Positions 24,555-33,905 of a stretch of DNA of 64,000 nucleotides are shown piece by piece; positions within the stretch are counted from its first letter, which is position 1, and the number at the start of each line of letters is the position of its first letter. The stretch lies in contig NZ_FNBD01000005.1 in assembly GCF_900102165.1 (NCBI RefSeq), forward strand, positions 293,595 through 357,594, read 5' to 3'. The position numbers and the translations under genes are program-made. Below the pieces are notes generated by a model, which searched no databases, was not told the origin of the DNA, and saw nothing but the letters and a program-made list of their open reading frames with translations. The stretch comes from Cellulophaga baltica (GTDB lineage Bacteria; Bacteroidota; Bacteroidia; Flavobacteriales; Flavobacteriaceae).

Positions 24555-25031
24555 TTGAATAATTACCAACCCTCTTACACCCTTGATGAAGCTAGAAAAA
24601 AGCTAGAAAGCTATTGTGCATATCAGGATCGCTGCCACAAAGAAGTAAACCAGAAGCTCAAAGATATGGGCATGATACCTAGCGCCATAGATCAAATTAT
24701 CTATGCTCTGATTCAAGACAATTTCTTAAATGAAGAACGCTTTTCTAAAAGCTTTGCTAGAGGAAAATTCAATATTAAAAAATGGGGCAAAAACCGTATT
24801 ATTAACGAGCTTAAACAACGGGGTATCTCTAAATACAACATCACTACAGCTCTTAAAGAGATAGATGAAGATGATTACCTAGAAACCTTAACCGTACTAG
24901 CACAAAAGAGATTAGACGCAATCTCCGAAAAGAACATTCAAAAAAGAAGAAAAAAACTGGCAGATTACCTTTTATATCGAGGTTGGGAAAGCCATTTAGT
25001 CTACGACAAAATAACAGAATTAATTCAATAA
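24555..25031 (+). CDS. recX: Regulatory protein RecX
   Basis: A 158-residue all-helical protein matching RecX, which binds RecA filaments and damps recombination. It shows three tandem three-helix repeats; typical stretches are YCAYQDRCHKEVNQKLKDMG, IYALIQDNFLNEERFSKSFARGKF and WGKNRIINELKQRGIS. The start is a TTG at 24555; no upstream ATG fits, and the family begins shortly before the first repeat. recA is not in the window. It lies alone between terminators. Confidence 0.9.
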   Translation: MNNYQPSYTLDEARKKLESYCAYQDRCHKEVNQKLKDMGMIPSAIDQIIYALIQDNFLNEERFSKSFARGKFNIKKWGKNRIINELKQRGISKYNITTALKEIDEDDYLETLTVLAQKRLDAISEKNIQKRRKKLADYLLYRGWESHLVYDKITELIQ

Positions 25032-25068
25032 AAAAAAGGGCGACTGTAAAAACAATCGCCCTTTTTTT
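25031..25068. terminator. Bidirectional terminator between recX and an OMP gene
   Basis: AAAAAAAGGGCGA (25031-25043) and TCGCCCTTTTTTT (25056-25068) form a 13-bp stem with A- and T-runs on either side, placed between convergent genes. Confidence 0.9.
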
Positions 25069-25083
25069 ATGAAAAATATTTTA

Positions 25084-25578
25084 CTACAAGTTAAATGTAG
25101 CTCCAAAGCTAAACACAAATTGATTATTCAATTCTTCTGCAGGAGATAAGTCATCTGTCTTATATTTTGCAAAAGGAACTGAAGCCTCAGCAAATAAACC
25201 AAAACCATCACTAAAGAAATAACGTGTACCTAAGTGACCACCAAAATTCTTTAATCCTAAGTTTAAACCTGGATAAACATCCATATTATCTGGCAATTGC
25301 ATTACGCTACCAAGATTTGCATTAAACCTAGCTTTTAGATCAAATCTATTTCCAAAATCTGCATCAAGAGCTTCTTCTACCCCTAATACATACGACGTTG
25401 AAGCACCAATAGAAAAGTTTTCTCCCATTCCATAATCATAAGTTACTACGATACCGGTCCCGTTTTCTTGGAAATTAGCTCCTATTTGAAATTTTGCATC
25501 GTCTTTACCACTGTAAGCTTGAGCATTTGCAAAAGAAACACCTAAAATCATTGTTAAAGCAACTAATACTTTTTTCAT
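25084..25578 (-). CDS. Small outer-membrane beta-barrel protein (DUF6646-like)
   Basis: A 164-residue exported protein: signal peptide 1-19 (SFANAQ) then alternating hydrophobic/aromatic strands (FQIGANFQ, GIVVTYDYGMG, FSIGASTSYVLG, GGHLGTRYFF, FGLFAEASVPF), ending FVFSFGATFNL. This is the pattern of an eight-stranded barrel with a terminal aromatic strand. It resembles the flavobacterial DUF6646 family. Role unknown, perhaps envelope stability. A TATATTTG -7 element lies 43 nt upstream (25621-25628) within the end of the preceding gene, so it is transcribed separately. Confidence 0.8.
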   Translation of the reverse strand: MKKVLVALTMILGVSFANAQAYSGKDDAKFQIGANFQENGTGIVVTYDYGMGENFSIGASTSYVLGVEEALDADFGNRFDLKARFNANLGSVMQLPDNMDVYPGLNLGLKNFGGHLGTRYFFSDGFGLFAEASVPFAKYKTDDLSPAEELNNQFVFSFGATFNL

Positions 25579-25620
25579 TTTATTATATTTAAATTGTTAG
25601 TGTACTAATTTTTAAGAGGG

Positions 25621-25628
25621 CAAATATA
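25621..25628 (-). promoter_or_regulatory. -7 element for the small OMP gene
   Basis: The minus strand reads TATATTTG, an exact TAnnTTTG match, about 43 nt before the start codon. The -33 TTG is not evident. Confidence 0.5.
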
Positions 25629-25635
25629 TCTATTC

Positions 25636-26505
25636 TTATTTGATTGCACTATCCATATACGTATTTGTTCGACGTATAGCCTTTTCATTTTTACCATCAA
25701 TCCATTTTTGACCATAAAGCTTCCGCATACCATTGTCATAATAGCGCATAATTAGAATATTATATGCTGCTTTGACTAAATTTTTTGGCTTTCGAGCCAT
25801 GGCACGTAAACTCATAGAAAAACCTGGCGTAATGTATTTCATATAATGCCAATACCCCTCTGGCATATACAGTACCTCACCATGTTCCAGATAGGTTTTA
25901 TAGCCTACAGCATTTTTTAATGCCGGCCATTTCTCATAGTCTGGATTTGAAAAATCTATACTCTCATGGGTAATTAAGGAATGTGGCACCTTGTACAGGT
26001 GTTTATTTTGAGATTGATCAAAAAGAATTATCTCTTTCCTCCCTTCAAAGTGAAAATGAAAAATATTAGCCAAATCAATGTCATAATGCATGAAAGTATA
26101 AGAATCTTTACCGCCAAAAAAGAGCATGGGCAATCCTTTTAATAGCTTTAATCCAAAGTCCGGAAATGTATAATCTTTTTGGAGCGCAGGAACTTCTTTG
26201 AAAATGTTCCATAAAAAGATTCTAAATTTTGTTGGTTCTTTTTTAAGCAGATCTATATAATCTGCCATTTTCATTTTAGCATGCGGCTCATTGAAACCAT
26301 CTTTATGGCTCACTGGACGATCATCATACAACGGAACTGTTTTATCTCCAGCAACCGTTTTTATATATTCTAGATTCCATTTTGTATACGCAGGCCAGTC
26401 TTCAATAAACCGTTCTATAACAACAGGCTTCTGAGGCTTAAAGTAGTTTGCAACAAACTCAGCTTTCGTAATTTGACTTACCCTTGGAATATCAATTAAC
26501 TTCAA
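25636..26505 (-). CDS. JmjC/cupin-like Fe(II)/2-oxoglutarate oxygenase
   Basis: A 289-residue protein of the cupin-8/JmjC type. The opening ISQ..FVANYFKPQKPVVIERFIEDWPA is the typical N-terminal segment; the Fe site is HYDID (His and Asp of HxD, around residue 140) and the distal His in MPEGYWHYM (about 220). A Lys/Arg-rich segment near GRKEIILFDQSQNKHLY would hold 2-oxoglutarate. Such enzymes hydroxylate proteins (ribosomal or others), but the target is unknown. A -7-like TAAATTTG lies at 26530-26537 on the minus strand. Confidence 0.88.
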   Translation of the reverse strand: MKLIDIPRVSQITKAEFVANYFKPQKPVVIERFIEDWPAYTKWNLEYIKTVAGDKTVPLYDDRPVSHKDGFNEPHAKMKMADYIDLLKKEPTKFRIFLWNIFKEVPALQKDYTFPDFGLKLLKGLPMLFFGGKDSYTFMHYDIDLANIFHFHFEGRKEIILFDQSQNKHLYKVPHSLITHESIDFSNPDYEKWPALKNAVGYKTYLEHGEVLYMPEGYWHYMKYITPGFSMSLRAMARKPKNLVKAAYNILIMRYYDNGMRKLYGQKWIDGKNEKAIRRTNTYMDSAIK

Positions 26506-26616
26506 TGATAATCAGTTTTAAAATAACGGCAAATTTAAAAATCCTATCAAGGAAACCTTCATAAAATTTTTACAAAAAGCTACTTTATCGCTTCAAAAAT
26601 CTAGAATTACTAGACT

Positions 26617-27708
26617 TTAAGATAATTTTGCTTTAGCCTTAGCAGTTTCGTTACGCTCAATAGTATGTCCAGGTCTTGTCCATTTAGGCTTTTCACCTAA
26701 AGTTTGAAATTCTGAATCTTGCGCTTCAACTGTTTTAGGTTGAGATACTTTTGTAAATGGTTTTTGAGGATTTAAACCTAAAAGTTTAAACATCTCCATA
26801 TCATCATTTACATCTGGATTAGGAGTAGTTAATAATTTATCACCTGCAAAAATAGAATTTGCTCCTGCAAAGAAACACATAGCCTGACCTTCTCTACTCA
26901 TTTCTGTTCTCCCTGCAGATAAACGAACTTGCGTTTCTGGCATAACAATTCTTGTAGTAGCTACCATTCTGAGCATATCCCAAATTGCGATCGGTTCAAT
27001 ATCTTCCATAGGAGTACCTTCTACAGCAACCAATGCATTAATAGGCACTGATTCTGGCTGCGGGTTTAGTGACGCTAAAGCAACTAACATTCCTGCTCTA
27101 TCTTCTAACTTTTCTCCCATACCTATAATACCACCACTACACACGGTAACGTTGGTTTTACGCACATTACTAATCGTATCTAAACGATCTTCAAATGCTC
27201 TTGTAGAAATTACATCTTTATAATAGTCTTCTGAGGTATCTAAATTGTGATTGTAAGCATATAAGCCTGCCTCTGCCAAACGTTTTGCTTGGTTTTCAGT
27301 AATCATACCTAAAGTACAACAAACCTCCATATCTAGCTTGTTAATGGTACGCACCATTTCAAGTACTTGATCAAATTCTGGTCCGTCTTTTACATTACGC
27401 CATGCTGCACCCATACAAACTCTTGAGCTTCCTGAAGCTTTTGCTCTTAATGCCTGAGCTTTTACATGAGGAACGGTCATTAAATCATTTCCTTCAACAC
27501 CGGTATGATAACGCGCCGCTTGCGGACAATAGCCACAATCTTCTGGACAACCTCCTGTTTTTATCGATAATAAAGTAGAAACCTGAACCGTATTAGGATC
27601 GTGGTTTTTTCTATGTATCGTAGCAGCATCATATAACAACTCCATCATTGGTTTGTTATAGATCTCAAGTATTTCTTCTTTTGTCCAGTTGTGTCTCATC
27701 TCGCTCAT
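26617..27708 (-). CDS. bioB: Biotin synthase
   Basis: A 363-residue radical-SAM enzyme that inserts sulfur into dethiobiotin, the last step of biotin synthesis. The [4Fe-4S]-SAM motif is CPEDCGYC; the [2Fe-2S] ligands include Cys in GSSRVCMGAAW, MEVCCTLGM and NVTVCSGGIIGMGE, and the Arg in QVRLSAGR. I start at ATG 27708 (MSEMRHNW). A TTG at 27732 would extend it by eight residues but falls inside the promoter -7 box at 27730-27737, which argues against it. Other bio genes lie at 29.9-36.1 kb, in separate transcription units. Confidence 0.97.
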   Translation of the reverse strand: MSEMRHNWTKEEILEIYNKPMMELLYDAATIHRKNHDPNTVQVSTLLSIKTGGCPEDCGYCPQAARYHTGVEGNDLMTVPHVKAQALRAKASGSSRVCMGAAWRNVKDGPEFDQVLEMVRTINKLDMEVCCTLGMITENQAKRLAEAGLYAYNHNLDTSEDYYKDVISTRAFEDRLDTISNVRKTNVTVCSGGIIGMGEKLEDRAGMLVALASLNPQPESVPINALVAVEGTPMEDIEPIAIWDMLRMVATTRIVMPETQVRLSAGRTEMSREGQAMCFFAGANSIFAGDKLLTTPNPDVNDDMEMFKLLGLNPQKPFTKVSQPKTVEAQDSEFQTLGEKPKWTRPGHTIERNETAKAKAKLS

Positions 27709-27729
27709 GTAGCTCGTTTTATCGATTGC

Positions 27730-27761
27730 CAAAAATAACCTTTTTGTAATTCAAATCCCAA
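27730..27761 (-). promoter_or_regulatory. Promoter of bioB
   Basis: The minus strand carries TTG (27759-27761), a 21-nt spacer and TATTTTTG (27730-27737). The leader would be about 15 nt to ATG 27708. Confidence 0.6.
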
Positions 27762-27781
27762 TAAAGAAATTCATGTTTACT

Positions 27782-27817
27782 AAAAAAAGTCCCATTGAAA
27801 TAATTTTCAATAGGACT
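27782..27817 (-). terminator. Terminator after the flotillin gene
   Basis: A 13-bp stem (AGTCC-C/T-ATTGAAA with TTTCAATAGGACT, loop of 4) is followed on the minus strand by a T7 run. Its one mismatch is G.U in minus-strand RNA. It lies about 30 nt after the flotillin stop. Confidence 0.85.
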
Positions 27818-27847
27818 CCATAATACTGTTAATTCAATAGCTTTTGC

Positions 27848-29284
27848 TTATGAATCTCCTTTTTTAGATGTTGATTTATCACCCTCTACTTCGTTAACAT
27901 CTTCAGTAGGAACATCTTTGCCTTTTAAATATTCTGGTAATTGCATTCCTGCCATATTAAACATTTCTTGTAATGGTGGAACTGATTTATACATTCCTGA
28001 AATGAAATTAGCTGTAGACCCTTTTCCATCTGCAGATTTAGCTCCAGAATCCCAAACGGTAATTTTGTCAATTTTAATGTTTTTTATTGCTTCAGCTTGC
28101 GTTTTTACTAATTCAGGAAGCTTATCTGCTACTAATAATAATACCGCATCTTTAGGATTGTTACCTGCTGCTTTTACAATTTGATCAAGACCTTGCGCTT
28201 GCTTGGTTAAGATTTCTAGTAAACCTTGCGCTTCTGCTTGAGCTTTAAATAAGATGGCATCTGCCTCACCTTTTGCAATACGCCTTGTACGTTCTGCATC
28301 TGCTTCTGCATCTATCTCCACTTTCTTTTTATCTATTTCCGCTGGTACTACAATATCGGCCATTTGAGAACTACGAACACGTTCTGCTCTCGCTAATTCC
28401 GCATCTTTTTCTGCTGCATAAGATTCCTCTAATGCTTTTGCTGATTGTACTTTCTCTGAAGCAATAGCAGTACGCTCTGCTTCCGCTTCTCTTTGTCGAC
28501 GTAAAGAATCTGAATTTGCTACATTAATCTTTGCAATGTTTTCTCCTTCTACCGCTTGCGCATTTGCTGCAGCAACTTGGGTACGCTCATCTTGTACTGC
28601 ATTTGCTTCTCCAATAGAACCATCTCTATTTTTCTCGGCTACAGATTTACGTGCTGCATTTATAGCATGTGCAGCGGCTTCCTTACCTAAAGCTTCAATA
28701 TACCCAGATTCATCAACAATATCTGTAATATTTACGTTGATTAATTTAAGTCCTACTTTTTTTAATTCTGATTCAACACTCTGTGAAATATTCGTCAAAA
28801 ACTTATCTCTATCAGAGTTAATCTCTTCAATATCCATAGAAGCAACAACTAAACGAAGCTGCCCAAAAATAATTTCTTTTGCTAAATCCTGAACTTCTTG
28901 CATTCCTTGGCCTAAAAGACGTTCTGCTGCATTTTGCATTATTCCTGGCTCAGTAGAAATTCCAATTGTAAATCTAGAAGGTACATTCACACGAATATTC
29001 TGCTTACTTAATGCATTCACTAAATTAACCTCTATAGAAATAGGTGTTAAGTCTAAAAACTCATAATCTTGAATTACGGGCCAAATAAAGGCAGCCCCAC
29101 CATGAATACATCGTGCAGAATTACCATTACCTACTTTACCGTAAACTACAAGAATACGATCTGAAGGACAACGTTTGTACCTTCTAATAAAGGAGATAAT
29201 AATGATGAAAAAGAATAAAATTGCAAAACCTATGGTTAGCAATGCTGCGGATCCTCCGCCTAATTGTAAAGGTAATAGTAGCAT
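27848..29284 (-). CDS. Flotillin family protein (SPFH domain, YqiK-like)
   Basis: A 478-residue membrane-anchored scaffold: one N-terminal hydrophobic span (about 12-36), an SPFH/PHB domain (about 45-200, PSRFTIGISTEPG, LINVNITDIVDESG), then a long Ala/Glu/Lys-rich coiled coil (about 210-370, with AEADAERTRRIAKGEADAILFKAQAEAQ) and a tail ending in charged residues. Flotillins organise membrane microdomains and oligomerise through the coiled coil. The preceding gene, 6 nt away, is its usual partner NfeD, so both probably form one envelope complex. Confidence 0.93.
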   Translation of the reverse strand: MLLLPLQLGGGSAALLTIGFAILFFFIIIISFIRRYKRCPSDRILVVYGKVGNGNSARCIHGGAAFIWPVIQDYEFLDLTPISIEVNLVNALSKQNIRVNVPSRFTIGISTEPGIMQNAAERLLGQGMQEVQDLAKEIIFGQLRLVVASMDIEEINSDRDKFLTNISQSVESELKKVGLKLINVNITDIVDESGYIEALGKEAAAHAINAARKSVAEKNRDGSIGEANAVQDERTQVAAANAQAVEGENIAKINVANSDSLRRQREAEAERTAIASEKVQSAKALEESYAAEKDAELARAERVRSSQMADIVVPAEIDKKKVEIDAEADAERTRRIAKGEADAILFKAQAEAQGLLEILTKQAQGLDQIVKAAGNNPKDAVLLLVADKLPELVKTQAEAIKNIKIDKITVWDSGAKSADGKGSTANFISGMYKSVPPLQEMFNMAGMQLPEYLKGKDVPTEDVNEVEGDKSTSKKGDS

Positions 29285-29290
29285 ATTTGG

Positions 29291-29869
29291 TTATTTATTT
29301 AAAAGTTCAACAATTAAGATTCCATTATCGGTTACCGTTTTTACGCGTACAACATTACCTTGATGCAAATCTGAATGCTCTTCTGTAAGCGCTTCTAATT
29401 CCCGTAAGGTTCCTTGTACATTAATACTAACTTTACCAATAAATGAACGATCTGCACCAACCGTTAAGTATACTTCACCTACTTGATTAATCGCATTTTT
29501 AAGATTTAGGGTGCCACTACTTTGTAATTTTGCAAGATAGTAGAATAAGGAAGCCATGGCTAACATCATTAGCAAGCCACAAACAATAGAAATAGCTACC
29601 ACCCAAAAACGGGGCAAATCTCCACTTAGTGCTGCAATTCCAGACCATCCAAAGATGGTAAAGAAACCCATTAAATTTTTAAAAGATAAAAACTGAAAAT
29701 CTATTCCTGTATCTCCTTCTATTTCTGCATCGACATCTTCTCCAATACCTTCAGAATCACCTCCGACTACTGTAAGAATTAGCAGTACAAGAAATATCAC
29801 GGATGACACTCCTGCAACTAGCCAATATACTTTCTCAAATAAATTTAGTGTTTCAAACCATTGATCCAT
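29291..29869 (-). CDS. NfeD-like membrane protein
   Basis: A 192-residue protein with three hydrophobic segments (about 15-35, 65-82, 88-110) and a C-terminal OB-fold of the NfeD type (about 120-192, GEVYLTVGADRSFIGKVSINVQGTLRELEALT...HQGNVVRVKTVTDNGILIVELL). NfeD proteins pair with SPFH/flotillin proteins, and here the flotillin gene follows after 6 nt. This is the short type without the ClpP-like protease domain. It begins 18 nt after the ketoacyl synthase gene, so it could be co-transcribed with bioA. Confidence 0.88.
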   Translation of the reverse strand: MDQWFETLNLFEKVYWLVAGVSSVIFLVLLILTVVGGDSEGIGEDVDAEIEGDTGIDFQFLSFKNLMGFFTIFGWSGIAALSGDLPRFWVVAISIVCGLLMMLAMASLFYYLAKLQSSGTLNLKNAINQVGEVYLTVGADRSFIGKVSINVQGTLRELEALTEEHSDLHQGNVVRVKTVTDNGILIVELLNK

Positions 29870-29887
29870 AATGTCTAATTTAGTTGG

Positions 29888-31060
29888 TTAGGTTACTCTT
29901 TTCAGTAAAATACTTACTGCATTGCCCCCAAAACCAACAGCATTTATAAGCACTCTTGATATAGTTTCAGGAACGGAATCATAGCTTACATAAGGAACTT
30001 TTATAGCCTTTTGATGTTGCATCATTAATAATGCTAACTCCAAACTTAACATGCCCGAAGCTCCAAACGTATGACCTATCTTCCATTTATTAGTAGTCAA
30101 GAACGGAACTTTGTTACAAAATATTTTCTCAATAGCCATTATTTCTGAAGAATCGCCTTTAATTGTACCCGGCGCATGCATTACAATAACATCTACATCA
30201 TCAGGATTTATATCTCCCAAAGCCATTTTCATAGAACGTTGAAAACAGACTGCATCTGTAGAAATAGAAATATTATGTTTTAATATTTCCGTAGCATAGC
30301 CAATACCCTCAACAACTGCTAAGGCGTTATCTGGAACCCCTTGCTCTAAACATACAACAGAGGCACCTTCTCCCAGCACCATAGTGTTTTGAGTTTTCTC
30401 TAAGTTGAAGGCCTGACAAGGATACTTAAAACCCTCAGAGGATGTCTCTCTTGCATAAATTTTTAGTGCTCTAATCTGGGCAATGGTAAAAGGAGTTAGT
30501 GGCGCCTCACTACCACCCACCATAAATTTATCTACCAAACCACTTTTAATCCAAGCAAAACCATTCAATAAGGCATGGAGTGCTGTAGAGCAAGTAATTG
30601 AATGTGATATTTCTGGACCCTGTGTTTGCAGATCATGAGCAATCCAAGAAGAAATATTCCCCAAGGTTGTTGTAGGCGACGCTAAGGTAGAAGAGGTTTT
30701 ATTCTTGAGATATTCTTCATGATATTTTTCAAAAAGAGCCGTTGCCCCTCTTGAAGAACCTATGTTCACTCCAAAATTAGCCTCTTTTTTCCATCCTGAA
30801 ATTTTCATTGCCGCCCTTGACGCAAACAATGCAAAGAGCACACTATCATCCAAACTCTTATACTTACTATCTGATTCTTTTAACGCCAAAATTTCTTCTT
30901 TGGCTTTTGTTCCCAAAGCACCAACCCAGGTATCAGTACCATCAAAATTTAATGTAGATAATGAGGTTTCATCCTTTAAATATTGTTCCCAAATTTCTTT
31001 TTGGGTAATTCCCAATGGTGAAATGGAAGCTATTGCTGTGATTGATATTGGTAAATTCAA
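29888..31060 (-). CDS. Beta-ketoacyl synthase linked to biotin genes
   Basis: A 390-residue condensing enzyme of the KAS I/II type with all catalytic residues: Cys157 (ITCSTA), His295 (VMHAPGT) and His330 (KWKIGHTFGASG), and the C-terminal AVGFGGNAVSILL. It is slightly shorter than FabF. It starts 12 nt after bioA on the same strand, and housekeeping fab genes are absent, so it probably acts in making the pimeloyl precursor of biotin. That is inference from position; no bioC or bioH is visible nearby. An alternative is a specialised lipid pathway. Confidence 0.85.
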   Translation of the reverse strand: MNLPISITAIASISPLGITQKEIWEQYLKDETSLSTLNFDGTDTWVGALGTKAKEEILALKESDSKYKSLDDSVLFALFASRAAMKISGWKKEANFGVNIGSSRGATALFEKYHEEYLKNKTSSTLASPTTTLGNISSWIAHDLQTQGPEISHSITCSTALHALLNGFAWIKSGLVDKFMVGGSEAPLTPFTIAQIRALKIYARETSSEGFKYPCQAFNLEKTQNTMVLGEGASVVCLEQGVPDNALAVVEGIGYATEILKHNISISTDAVCFQRSMKMALGDINPDDVDVIVMHAPGTIKGDSSEIMAIEKIFCNKVPFLTTNKWKIGHTFGASGMLSLELALLMMQHQKAIKVPYVSYDSVPETISRVLINAVGFGGNAVSILLKRVT

Positions 31061-31072
31061 AATATATCCTTT

Positions 31073-32341
31073 CTAAATTAGTGCTAAAACTGCTTTAATA
31101 CTATCGTAAATTTTTCTCAGTTGCTCATTGGTAACTACATATGGTGCAGAAATATAAATAGTACTCCCAAGCGGACGCAAAAAGACACCTTGACTCATAA
31201 AGTGCGCCATTAACTTATCACGGAGATTTCCATAGCGTTCCATTTCAACAGCCAAGTCTAGCGCATAAATAGTTCCCGTTTGTCTTGTTCTTGCAACTTT
31301 AGGATGGTCTTTTATTTCTACATCAAATTTTTGGTGAGCTGCAATTACCCGTTCAATATTATCTTGCATCGCCTTAGACGTTAGCAGTTCTATACCGGCA
31401 AGAGCAGCAGTACATGCCAACGGATTTGCTGTATAGGTATGCCCATGAAATAACCCTTTAGCTATTTCTGTACTAAAGAATGCATCATAGACCTGCTGCG
31501 TGCAACTGGTAGCCGCCATAGGAACCATTCCTGCTGTTAGTGCCTTAGACATACAGATAACATCTGGCTGTATAGCAAGGTGGTCAGAAGCAAAATACTT
31601 TCCAGTCTTCCCAAAACCTGTCATCACCTCATCCGCGACGGTAATTACCCCGTACTTTTTCAATAGGGCAAGTATTTTTTCTAGACCTTCTGGATCATGC
31701 ATTTGCATTGCTGCTGCACCCTGAATTAATGGCTCATAAATAAACCCTGCAATATCATTCTTCTGCAATCTGTTTTCTAGCTTCTCTAAAATAGCTGAAA
31801 TATTTTCTTTGGTGGGTGTTGCAACACGTTCTACGGCAATAAAAAACTCTTCAAAGGGACCATTATACACAGACAAACCAGAAACCGACATCGCTCCAAA
31901 GGTATCTCCATGAAAAGCATTATCAAAAGCCAGAAGAACATTACGCCTATCTCCCCTATTAAAGTGATACTGCAACGCCATTTTTATTCCTATCTCAGTG
32001 GCCGTAGAACCATTGTCCGAAAAAAATAGTTTCTCTTGATTTGAAGGCAATATTTTAATAAGCTCCTCAGATAATTTTACAGCGGGCTCATGAGTGAAAC
32101 CGCTAAATACTACCTGATCTAATTGCTGCATTTGTGCGTAAACACGTTCTATGATAAAATCATTGCAATGACCGTAAACACTTGTATACCACGATGAAAT
32201 TCCGTCAATATATTCTTTACCATCTTCATCTGTTAAAATACATCCTTTTGCTTTTGCTATAGCCAACATGGTTGGGTGCAATTTGTGTTGCGTTAATGGA
32301 TGCCAGATGTGCTTTTTATCTCTGTCTGAAAGTTTTTTCAA
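31073..32341 (-). CDS. bioA: Adenosylmethionine-8-amino-7-oxononanoate aminotransferase
   Basis: A 422-residue class III aminotransferase that converts KAPA to DAPA with S-adenosylmethionine as amino donor. WHPLTQHKL at the N-terminus, DGISSWYTSVYGH, the aromatic substrate residues, DEVMTGFGKTGKYFASDH and the PLP lysine in MSKALTAGMVPM are typical BioA features. It is the first gene of bioA-KAS-(nfeD-flotillin) and diverges from the GT39 gene at 32418. The 76-nt divergent spacer has a near-palindromic TATCTTGCAAAGATG that may contain the promoters. Confidence 0.97.
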   Translation of the reverse strand: MKKLSDRDKKHIWHPLTQHKLHPTMLAIAKAKGCILTDEDGKEYIDGISSWYTSVYGHCNDFIIERVYAQMQQLDQVVFSGFTHEPAVKLSEELIKILPSNQEKLFFSDNGSTATEIGIKMALQYHFNRGDRRNVLLAFDNAFHGDTFGAMSVSGLSVYNGPFEEFFIAVERVATPTKENISAILEKLENRLQKNDIAGFIYEPLIQGAAAMQMHDPEGLEKILALLKKYGVITVADEVMTGFGKTGKYFASDHLAIQPDVICMSKALTAGMVPMAATSCTQQVYDAFFSTEIAKGLFHGHTYTANPLACTAALAGIELLTSKAMQDNIERVIAAHQKFDVEIKDHPKVARTRQTGTIYALDLAVEMERYGNLRDKLMAHFMSQGVFLRPLGSTIYISAPYVVTNEQLRKIYDSIKAVLALI

Positions 32342-32417
32342 TGTTGTAGATTTAAGAGACTGTCATTTTTATATCTTGCAAAGATGCTAATTAATAGCCA
32401 ATAAACACAACCATTGC

Positions 32418-33905
32418 ATGCTTACAAAGCTCTTAAATCGTTTAAGTCCTGAATATAACAATCTTAAAAACATAAGTGTTTTTTATATGCTGTTTGCTGC
32501 TTCTTTTTTTATTCGATTTCCTTTTTTTTTTAGAGACTATATAGACCGTGATGAAAGTACCTTTATTATTATGGGGCAATCATGGGTTAATGGCCATCTG
32601 CCCTATCTAGAACTTTGGGATTTAAAACCGCCTTTAAACTTTTTATTCTTTGCAGGAATCATCTATGTTTTTGGAAAAAGTCTTTTTATCATTCGGCTTT
32701 TTGGCGCATTAATCGTCGCCATAACATCATTCTACACGTATAAAATAACGCTTGAAGTAAGCACAAAAAAAGTAGCTATTTGGTGTGGTATTTTTTGTGT
32801 GTTTTTCCAAAGTTTATTTGGGAGTATGCAAGGTGTTATGTCTGAGCATATTTCCATGGTTTTCTTTATCCCTAGCCTGTATTTAATCCTAAAACACAAA
32901 GAATGGTATTGGGTATTAGCCTCCGGAATATTAATGGGCTTAACGGCAATGGTAAAATTAAACATGGCCTATCCTATTGCACTGATTGGACTTTTTTACG
33001 TCTATACGTATTGGAACACAAAAGATATAAAATCAGGAATTAGAAACACCATACTTTATGGATCTGGCATACTCCTTGTTATCGGACTAACCATACTTCC
33101 CTATTTCTTAAATGGGCATCTTAGCTTATGGTGGAATTCTGTTATAGAAGCTCCAATGGTTTATGCTAATTCTAAACGAAACGCTCTTATTAGTTTTGCT
33201 CCGTTATTACTGTTAATTCTGCTCTTTTTATATTTGGCTCAACGAAAAAAAATATTTGATTTTAGCAATACAGCTATCCAATTATTATCCTTAGTAACTA
33301 TAGCAGTGTATTTATCCTTTGTAAAAGGTGGTCGTTTAAATGGTCACTATTTAATACAGCTATACCCTACACTATTAATCCTGGTAGGGATGGCCGTTAG
33401 CAAAATTCCTGTAGTCGTAAAAAAAATACATAAAGTGTTCATGGTACTGCTTCTTCTTATAATACCCATTGAAAGTTATGTGGAGTATTTCGCAATTATA
33501 AAAAATAAAATTGAAAAAGGCACTTTTTATAATGGCGAAGGCATTGAAGTTACCAATTATTTAAAAGAAAATAACATCGATTTTAACAACATATTATTTA
33601 CAGAATACCATATTGGTTACTGGTTTTTAAATACCAACCCACCCACAAAAGCTGCCACACATCCTAGCAATATTTGCCGGTCAGAATTATTTCCGTATTC
33701 TCAAAACCTCAGAAAAACTACTTCGGAGGAGATTAAGTACATCTTTGAAGTAAAAAAACCACAAATAATTGTAAAAAAAGAAGGGAGCCAACTTCTAGAT
33801 AAAAGATTAATCGATGAAAATATTTATGTTAATGCCTACTTAGAAAAAAAGTACACACTCATTAAGACAATTGGCAAGGCCGTTATTTACCAGCGTTTAA
33901 AGTAA
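32418..33905 (+). CDS. GT39/ArnT-like membrane glycosyltransferase
   Basis: A 495-residue integral membrane protein with about 10-11 hydrophobic segments. The first lumenal loop has DYIDRDESTF (acidic GT-C catalytic motif) followed by HLPYLELWDLKPPLNF, the pattern of PMT/ArnT-family (GT39) enzymes that use polyprenyl-phosphate sugars. A soluble C-terminal part of about 110 residues follows. The acceptor (lipid A, protein or glycan) is unknown. It lies opposite to and between the two biotin operons and overlaps the 3' end of bioD by 9 nt tail to tail, so the two transcripts must overlap. Confidence 0.82.
   Translation: MLTKLLNRLSPEYNNLKNISVFYMLFAASFFIRFPFFFRDYIDRDESTFIIMGQSWVNGHLPYLELWDLKPPLNFLFFAGIIYVFGKSLFIIRLFGALIVAITSFYTYKITLEVSTKKVAIWCGIFCVFFQSLFGSMQGVMSEHISMVFFIPSLYLILKHKEWYWVLASGILMGLTAMVKLNMAYPIALIGLFYVYTYWNTKDIKSGIRNTILYGSGILLVIGLTILPYFLNGHLSLWWNSVIEAPMVYANSKRNALISFAPLLLLILLFLYLAQRKKIFDFSNTAIQLLSLVTIAVYLSFVKGGRLNGHYLIQLYPTLLILVGMAVSKIPVVVKKIHKVFMVLLLLIIPIESYVEYFAIIKNKIEKGTFYNGEGIEVTNYLKENNIDFNNILFTEYHIGYWFLNTNPPTKAATHPSNICRSELFPYSQNLRKTTSEEIKYIFEVKKPQIIVKKEGSQLLDKRLIDENIYVNAYLEKKYTLIKTIGKAVIYQRLK

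Noticed and set aside
27709..27732. TTG start for bioB at 27732
   Set aside because: It lies inside a good -7 promoter box, and family members begin at the MSE..HNW position.
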